Positions 59,135-64,000 of a stretch of 64,000 bases of DNA are shown here, piece after piece (position 1 is the first letter of the stretch; the number at the start of each line of letters is the position of its first letter). Location: contig CAMAZY010000008.1 of assembly GCA_945863885.1 (NCBI GenBank), positions 21,646 to 85,645 on the forward strand, given 5' to 3'. Below the pieces are notes generated by a model. It was not told where the DNA came from. It did no database searches and was given only the letters and a program-made list of their open reading frames with translations. This stretch comes from an uncultured Clostridia bacterium. GTDB taxonomy: Bacteria > Bacillota > Clostridia > Oscillospirales > Acutalibacteraceae. A program made the translations under genes and the position numbers.

Positions 59135-59825
59135 TCCATTTATACCCCTTTCCTCTTACGGTAATCAGATGCTTTGGTGAGGAAGGATTTTTTTCTACCT
59201 TTATCCGCAGCCTTCTGATATTGACATCGACAACCTTGTCATCTCCGTAGAAACGGTCACCCCAGGCATATTCCAGAATTTCGCTTCGTTCAAACGTTTT
59301 TCCGCTGTTTGACAGTAAAAGCTCAAGAATCTGAAATTCAATCTGAGATAATTCGATCTGATTGCCATTTTCGAAAAGAGAGCGTTTTTTGATGCTGAGC
59401 ACATAGTCACCGCTCACGACTTCATCGCTTCCCTCGGTCTTTGCACTTTTAATCATTTCAACTCGCCTGCACACGACTTCGACCCGAGCCAGAAGCTCAT
59501 TGACGGAAAACGGCTTCGTTATGTAATCATCGGCGCCGCTTTTCAAGCCCGTAATCTTGTCGCTTTCCTGCGTCTTTGCGGTCAGCAGTATAATTCCGAT
59601 ATTGGCATCAGCTTCCCGGATCGCTTTGCAAACCGTAACGCCATCTATCGTTGGCATCATAATATCAAGCAAAGCTACATCGAAGCTTAAAGGACTTTCA
59701 CGAAAAAGACCGAGCGCACTTTTCCCGTCGGCCGCCTGTACGACTTCATATCCCGCTCTTGTAAGGTTAATAGCAATAATTTCTCTGATTGCGCTTTCAT
59801 CTTCCGCTAACAATATCTTTTTCAA
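59127..59825 (-). CDS. OmpR-family response regulator
   Basis: The 232-residue regulator has a receiver domain (ILLAEDESAIREIIAINL; phosphoacceptor Asp in FDVALLDIMMPTIDGV; TAKTQESDK; the switch Lys in YITKPFSVNELLARV) and a winged-helix DNA-binding domain ending VRGKGYKWIE. It pairs with the histidine kinase. The start is TTG 59825, whose bases overlap the stop of the upstream gene (TTGA), and GGAAG lies nearby. Target genes are unknown. No operator was recognised. Confidence 0.95.
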   Translation of the reverse strand: MKKILLAEDESAIREIIAINLTRAGYEVVQAADGKSALGLFRESPLSFDVALLDIMMPTIDGVTVCKAIREADANIGIILLTAKTQESDKITGLKSGADDYITKPFSVNELLARVEVVCRRVEMIKSAKTEGSDEVVSGDYVLSIKKRSLFENGNQIELSQIEFQILELLLSNSGKTFERSEILEYAWGDRFYGDDKVVDVNIRRLRIKVEKNPSSPKHLITVRGKGYKWIE

Positions 59826-61171
59826 TTGGAACTTCCTTTCAAATCGAAAATCAGGTTATCTTTTATATTGCGGATTGTAAATCCCGCCTTTTCACCCGTT
59901 TCATATATCCGGCAGTAATAATAGAATTCCTTATTCTGTCCGAGACTCTTAAACGTCTGCGGCGCTCTCCCGGTTTCAAGATCGGTTACGGTCCGTATTT
60001 CAAACAACAGCCGGTCAGTTGAGATTTTTCCGTTTTTATCCTTCTTTACTGTATAGAATTTAGCTGACGAAGCATTCTGAGTCGTAACGATCGTCATTTT
60101 TTTAAGAATTGATTTGTCTATTTTATAATAATAACCGTTGCTTGTGTTTTCAAAATAATACCCGGTGTCTTTCAATTTGTTTCCATTGACGCTGACATAA
60201 TGCAGCAAACTGATGCTTTTGTCCTGCGAATTGGATGCCGGAAGAATATAGTCGGTGGGAATATCGACAAGCCCGTCGGCATTGATGTCCTCACATACCG
60301 CCGTTTTTGTCCGCGTGGTCATAGAAGTGATACTTTTCGAGCCGATTTTCTTTCGTATCAGATTGCACTTTAAATTATCCCAGCCGATCATATCGGTAAG
60401 CATTTTTCCGTCTGCAGTATATCCGTCAATATAAATCCTCGCTGAATTTCCGTTGGTTCCGTAATCATAACTGATGTCGGAAACGATCCGCAAAGCGGTA
60501 TCAAGCGAAATCGCAGCCCTTACTTCCGGCTTTTCCGGGGAAAGAGTCATAAGATTCGCTGTATATCCGAAATTCCGGTCATTATCATTGGAGTTGAGCA
60601 CAAGAATATCGCTTTTATTATCAAGATCTACATCAAGAATACAGTATTGCGAATAGTCGCAATCATATCTGACAGAAAGTGTTAAATCCGCCGGATCGAT
60701 TGAATAGACAAACAGATGCTGAACGATTTCGGAAGAAAAAGAACTGAAACCGACAATAATATCATAAATGCCGTTTCCGTCGGTATCGGCGAAATCAATC
60801 TGAACCACATCGGAATATTCCGATGAAGCACTTGCAAGTCTTTTCCATGAAGAGTCTTCCTTCTTATAGACGTACAGATTGATGCGATTCAGATTGTTCA
60901 AATCACTGAATAAAACAACCGCTTCCTTTTTACCGTCCCCGTCAAGATCATAATAAACAAAAGCGCTCCGATACTCGCCTTTCGTCGGCGTTTTCAAAAA
61001 ATATACCTTTCCGATTTCCGCTTCAAGCGCCGTCTGCACGCTTCCGCCTTCATCACTGTATTCGGGAGGTCTTATCAGACTTTCAACCGGTTTGATTTCA
61101 ATGCTGTAAACAAGAAACAAACCGGCACATAACAGACAGATGATCAGCATTGCGCCGGCAAATCTTTTCAT
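59822..61171 (-). CDS. Secreted or anchored FG-GAP/VCBS-like repeat protein
   Basis: A 449-residue protein with an N-terminal helix or signal peptide (GAMLIICLLCAGLFLVYSI). Several calcium-loop-like DxDxDG segments recur in a beta-propeller-like pattern: DLDGDGKKEAVVLF, DTDGNGIYDIIVGF, DVDLDNKSDILVL and DINADGLVD. These resemble FG-GAP/VCBS repeats that bind ligands outside the cell. No lipobox is evident. It overlaps the response regulator by four bases, so its synthesis is coupled to the two-component system. AGGAG precedes the ATG. Function unknown; an accessory sensor is a possible role. Confidence 0.75.
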   Translation of the reverse strand: MKRFAGAMLIICLLCAGLFLVYSIEIKPVESLIRPPEYSDEGGSVQTALEAEIGKVYFLKTPTKGEYRSAFVYYDLDGDGKKEAVVLFSDLNNLNRINLYVYKKEDSSWKRLASASSEYSDVVQIDFADTDGNGIYDIIVGFSSFSSEIVQHLFVYSIDPADLTLSVRYDCDYSQYCILDVDLDNKSDILVLNSNDNDRNFGYTANLMTLSPEKPEVRAAISLDTALRIVSDISYDYGTNGNSARIYIDGYTADGKMLTDMIGWDNLKCNLIRKKIGSKSITSMTTRTKTAVCEDINADGLVDIPTDYILPASNSQDKSISLLHYVSVNGNKLKDTGYYFENTSNGYYYKIDKSILKKMTIVTTQNASSAKFYTVKKDKNGKISTDRLLFEIRTVTDLETGRAPQTFKSLGQNKEFYYYCRIYETGEKAGFTIRNIKDNLIFDLKGSSN

Positions 61172-61183
61172 ATCCGGTCTCCT

Positions 61184-62713
61184 TTACCGATGGCTGTCGA
61201 TATACGATTGCACCATCGAAATATCAAGCTTATCAAACTTCTTAAGAAAATCGTAAACCTGAAGTACTATTTTCATCACGCCACCCGTGCTGTCGCTTTC
61301 AATGTTCAGCGGCATAATCGGATCGTGAACGCTCAGTCTCAAGAGGAACCAACCGTCACCGATATCTTTTGAAAGAAAAATCCGTATTCCCTCCCGGTTA
61401 TCGTCGGCGATCGTCCAGCCTTCCATCGTTTGCGCATACTTTTCCAGTTCGGACAAAACAGAATTTCCGTATTCTCTGAAATCATCCGTAAGAATCTTCG
61501 GACGAAGTTCACAAGCTTCTGCCGGATCCTTAAGGTTTTCAATAAGTGATTCAACCTTTTTCCCGCTTTTTCCCATAACGGCAAGCTTGATTACAATCTT
61601 GGTAATCAGATAAGCGCCGTCATCAAGATAGTAATTCTCACGGAAAGCGGCATGACCGGAGGTCTCGATGGCAAGAGGACAATTCACGCCTTTTTCATTC
61701 AGCTCTATTTGACGGTTGATGACGTTCCGGTATCCTCTGCGGTAGCGGTAATGCACGGCATGAAGCGTATGATTGATAAAATCGGTCAATCCCGTCGAAG
61801 TAACGCTGTCCGTTACAATCGTACCTCCGGGGTTATTTTCAAGCGCAATCATCGACGCAAGAGCGACTAAGCGGTTGCGGTTGATTTCCCGTCCGTTTTC
61901 GTCCACACAGCCGGCACGGTCAACATCGGTATCGAAAATAATACCAAGGTCGGCATGATTATGCTTTACGGCTTCGCAGATGCTTTTCATGGCCTCTTCG
62001 TTTTCCGGGTTCGGTGCATGATTCGGGAACATGCCGTCCGGATCAAGGAACTGACTTCCGGTGATATCGGCTCCGAGCGGATTTAACACCTTTTCGGCAT
62101 AAAATCCGCCGACTCCGTTTCCGGCGTCCACAACGATTTTATATCCGGCAAGCGGTTTTTCATAGTTCCCGGCGTTGACTTCACGGCAGATCATATCACG
62201 AAGTCTTTTTGCATAAACCGTCATATAGTCGACGGCTTCAACCCTGCCTTCTTTTCCGCCGGACGGACGGCTGTATTCACACGAAAGCGCAATCAGCCTT
62301 TCGATATCACTACCGTCGAGGCCGCCGTTTTTCGTAAAGAATTTCAGCCCGTTCCGGTCGAACGGATGATGGCTCGCCGTGATTTGAACAGCCGCTTCGC
62401 ACCCGAGATCGACCGTTGTCATAAACATAGCCGGCGTCGAAGCAAGACCGCAGTCGCATACGTCGTATCCGCAAGAACAAAGAGCGCGAATCACCTGCTT
62501 TTTAATCCTTTCGGCAGAAATTCTCGAGTCGTGACCGACAGCTACTTTACAGCCGTTTTTGATTCCTTTTTCCAGAAGCCACAGGCAAAAACCGGCTGTC
62601 AGATCAAAAACGGCTTCATCGGTCAATTCAACCGGACTGTTCTGCGTTTCAACGGCAACCCCTCTGATGTCGGTTCCGCTTTTAAGCTTCTTATATAATT
62701 CTCTCTTCGTCAT
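61184..62713 (-). CDS. Phosphoglucomutase/phosphomannomutase family protein
   Basis: The 509-residue alpha-D-phosphohexomutase interconverts hexose 1- and 6-phosphates. Phosphoserine site: ITASHHPFDRNG with Ser114. Metal loop: FDTDVDRAG. Sugar-binding loop: AIETSGHAAFRENYYLDDGAY; a C-terminal phosphate-binding domain has DDNREGIRIFL. Which sugar is used (glucose, mannose or both) cannot be read from the motifs. It is not the GlmM form: motifs and length fit ManB-like enzymes. ATG 62713 follows GGGAG by about eight bases. It overlaps neither neighbour and is 12 bp before the FG-GAP-like gene. Confidence 0.9.
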   Translation of the reverse strand: MTKRELYKKLKSGTDIRGVAVETQNSPVELTDEAVFDLTAGFCLWLLEKGIKNGCKVAVGHDSRISAERIKKQVIRALCSCGYDVCDCGLASTPAMFMTTVDLGCEAAVQITASHHPFDRNGLKFFTKNGGLDGSDIERLIALSCEYSRPSGGKEGRVEAVDYMTVYAKRLRDMICREVNAGNYEKPLAGYKIVVDAGNGVGGFYAEKVLNPLGADITGSQFLDPDGMFPNHAPNPENEEAMKSICEAVKHNHADLGIIFDTDVDRAGCVDENGREINRNRLVALASMIALENNPGGTIVTDSVTSTGLTDFINHTLHAVHYRYRRGYRNVINRQIELNEKGVNCPLAIETSGHAAFRENYYLDDGAYLITKIVIKLAVMGKSGKKVESLIENLKDPAEACELRPKILTDDFREYGNSVLSELEKYAQTMEGWTIADDNREGIRIFLSKDIGDGWFLLRLSVHDPIMPLNIESDSTGGVMKIVLQVYDFLKKFDKLDISMVQSYIDSHR

Positions 62714-62717
62714 AAAA

Positions 62718-63410
62718 TTATCTCCCTTTCTCAGCAATCATCTTATCGGTTACGGTAAGCAAAAACTTATACATCGGAGCAAACGCATCGACAGTATCAG
62801 ACAGCTCATTCATGACCGTTCCGTCAAAAAGCGGCTGTAAAGAATCGCTGTGCCGGATAAAATAAATATACTTCGCATTGTAATAGCCGGAAAGCTCTTT
62901 CGGGACGTTCCCCGGCTTCGGCTTTTTATAGCACTCATAATCGGGTACGGCGCCTGCATTGAGCGCACTTTTTACTGCCTTTTTAAAAAGCTTCGGATTT
63001 TCAGCAATCGCTTCTCTGTATTTGGCCATCAAGGCCGGTTCACAGTCAAACAGACCGACACCCATATCATACCCGCCCGGCGTGATTTCAAACCACATAC
63101 ACGGTTTATACCGCCATGTTTGCTTATCCCGCATAAACATCGCCCACATATTGCTGCGGTAAAGATTTTTATTTTTCGAAAACCGGGTATCCCGTCTGAT
63201 GCGTGAAACCATTTTTGTCGGAATCAGGTTCATCTGCGGATCGATGGAGAACAGCTTTTCGCTCAGATCCGAACAGATCTGACGCATCGGCACCGTTGCC
63301 TTTTGCTTGAGCGTTTCTTTGACAGATTCATAATACACCTTGCTGTCGTTAAACTGATTTTCAGAAAGAAGAAACAGGGTGTCGTCATCAAACTTAACAA
63401 AGCTTCCCAT
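62718..63410 (-). CDS. DUF2461 family protein
   Basis: The 230-residue cytoplasmic protein matches DUF2461: RRDTRFSKNKNLYRSNMWAMF, PCMWFEITPGGYDMGVGLF and a C-terminal LQPLFDGTVMNELSDTVDAF helix pair. The family has no known function. Its start overlaps the 3' end of the ynbB-like gene by 17 bp, and it is followed five bases later by the phosphohexomutase. Confidence 0.87.
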   Translation of the reverse strand: MGSFVKFDDDTLFLLSENQFNDSKVYYESVKETLKQKATVPMRQICSDLSEKLFSIDPQMNLIPTKMVSRIRRDTRFSKNKNLYRSNMWAMFMRDKQTWRYKPCMWFEITPGGYDMGVGLFDCEPALMAKYREAIAENPKLFKKAVKSALNAGAVPDYECYKKPKPGNVPKELSGYYNAKYIYFIRHSDSLQPLFDGTVMNELSDTVDAFAPMYKFLLTVTDKMIAEKGR

Positions 63411-64000
63411 TTATCTTTAACACCTCCGAAGCCGCCGACATAACCGAAACCTTTGCACTGTGAAAATTCAGTCCGCCCTGAAGCCATACGGCATATGGCT
63501 CACGAAGCGGAGCATCGGCGGAAATCTCAATCGTTGAGCCTAACGTGAACGCACCGGCGGCCATAATCACCTGACTGTCGTAGCCGGGCATATCGGACGG
63601 CTCGGGAACAACAAAGGAATCGATCGGTGAGTATTTTTGAAGCCCCCGGCAAAAGGCAATCAGGTTATCCCGGTTCGTAAGCTTTACCGCTTGAATGATA
63701 TCGTGCCTTGTTTCGTTATATTCCGGCGTTGTGTCAAAGCCCATCAAGGAAAACAGTGCCGAAGTAAACACGGCGGTTTTCAGCGCCTCTCCGACAGCGT
63801 GCGGCGCATTGAAAGCACCTAAAAACATCTCTCTTGTATGCCCGAGCGTTGCTCCGACTTCGCCGCCTACCCCCGGACAAGTCAGACGATACGCACATTT
63901 TTCGATAAGTTCACGCTTTCCGGCAATATAACCGCCGGTTTTGGCGATGCCGCCGCCCGGATTCTTAATCAGCGAACCGGCAATCAGATCCGCTCCGACC
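63394..64000 (-). CDS. YnbB-like PLP-dependent (methionine gamma-lyase-like) protein, C-terminal part
   Basis: The gene runs off the window end, so only the C-terminal ~201 residues are present. The frame is open to base 64000 and reads GADLIAGSLIKNPGGGIAKT near the edge, with the probable PLP-binding Lys in SLIKNPGGG, then TREMFLGAFNAPHAVGEAL and EPSDMPGYDSQVIMAAGAF, diagnostic of the YnbB/aluminium-resistance-protein group of Cys/Met-metabolism-type enzymes. The reaction is not established. In Bacillus ynbB lies by glnR and is often near miaA/hfq. It overlaps the DUF2461 gene. Confidence 0.88.
   Translation of the reverse strand, partial: VGADLIAGSLIKNPGGGIAKTGGYIAGKRELIEKCAYRLTCPGVGGEVGATLGHTREMFLGAFNAPHAVGEALKTAVFTSALFSLMGFDTTPEYNETRHDIIQAVKLTNRDNLIAFCRGLQKYSPIDSFVVPEPSDMPGYDSQVIMAAGAFTLGSTIEISADAPLREPYAVWLQGGLNFHSAKVSVMSAASEVLKINGKLC

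Overview
The window looks like core chromosome of a Gram-positive, spore-forming Clostridia member, most like the Ruminococcaceae/Oscillospiraceae. The reasons are AGGAGG-type ribosome binding sites, promoters of TTGACA-17-TATAAT type (often with a TGn extension), c-di-AMP enzymes, a PASTA kinase, RNase J, and sporulation genes (spoVM, ytfJ, a SpoIIIE/FtsK ATPase). I saw no rRNA, tRNA, prophage, IS element with transposase, or CRISPR array.

Layout. 1-5000: 3' end of the c-di-AMP synthase gene cdaA, then cdaR, a TSUP exporter, and a convergent two-gene aconitase X operon whose terminator lies inside the exporter gene. 4650-8620: small membrane protein, thiamine pyrophosphokinase, AGCS symporter, an ArsC/Spx-like protein with a DUF896 protein, and a lipoprotein. 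8700-13800: an alpha-glucosidase with an extra N-terminal domain, divergent from a nucleoside salvage operon deoC-deoD-deoB-cdd. 13800-22500 (minus): rpsB-tsf, a ComEC-type hydrolase with its DUF3006 partner, a YgiQ radical SAM protein, ftsK, and a UppP-family protein lacking the known catalytic residues.

22500-32300 (minus): rnj-gdpP-rplI-dnaB-tilS-hpt-ftsH, a widely conserved Firmicutes order. rnhA is on the plus strand, followed by parE-parC on the minus strand. 37400-50400 (minus) is the classic block yicC-remA-gmk-rpoZ-priA-def-fmt-yugP-rsmB-rlmN-stp-prkC-rsgA, read from a perfect-consensus promoter at 50447-50475. It ends in a 52-codon membrane ORF and a 25-codon spoVM. Compared with Bacillus, coaBC is absent between rpoZ and priA, and yugP is inserted.

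50500-64000 (minus) runs ynbB-like gene, DUF2461, a phosphohexomutase, an FG-GAP-like secreted protein coupled to a two-component system, DUF1385, prmC, a site-2 protease, scpA-scpB, DUF2953, ytfJ, a D-Ala-D-Ala carboxypeptidase and a pseudouridine synthase. A 162-bp near-palindromic, MITE-like element lies between scpB and the DUF2953 gene.

Most of the window is housekeeping. The less ordinary parts are the palindromic element, the UppP-like pseudoenzyme candidate, the microprotein beside spoVM, the dacF leader hairpin, the terminator nested in the TSUP gene, the FG-GAP/two-component operon, and the AcnX pair of unknown substrate. Both the c-di-AMP synthase and phosphodiesterase genes, and the wall-sensing kinase and its phosphatase, are here. 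No wholly new multi-gene system is evident.
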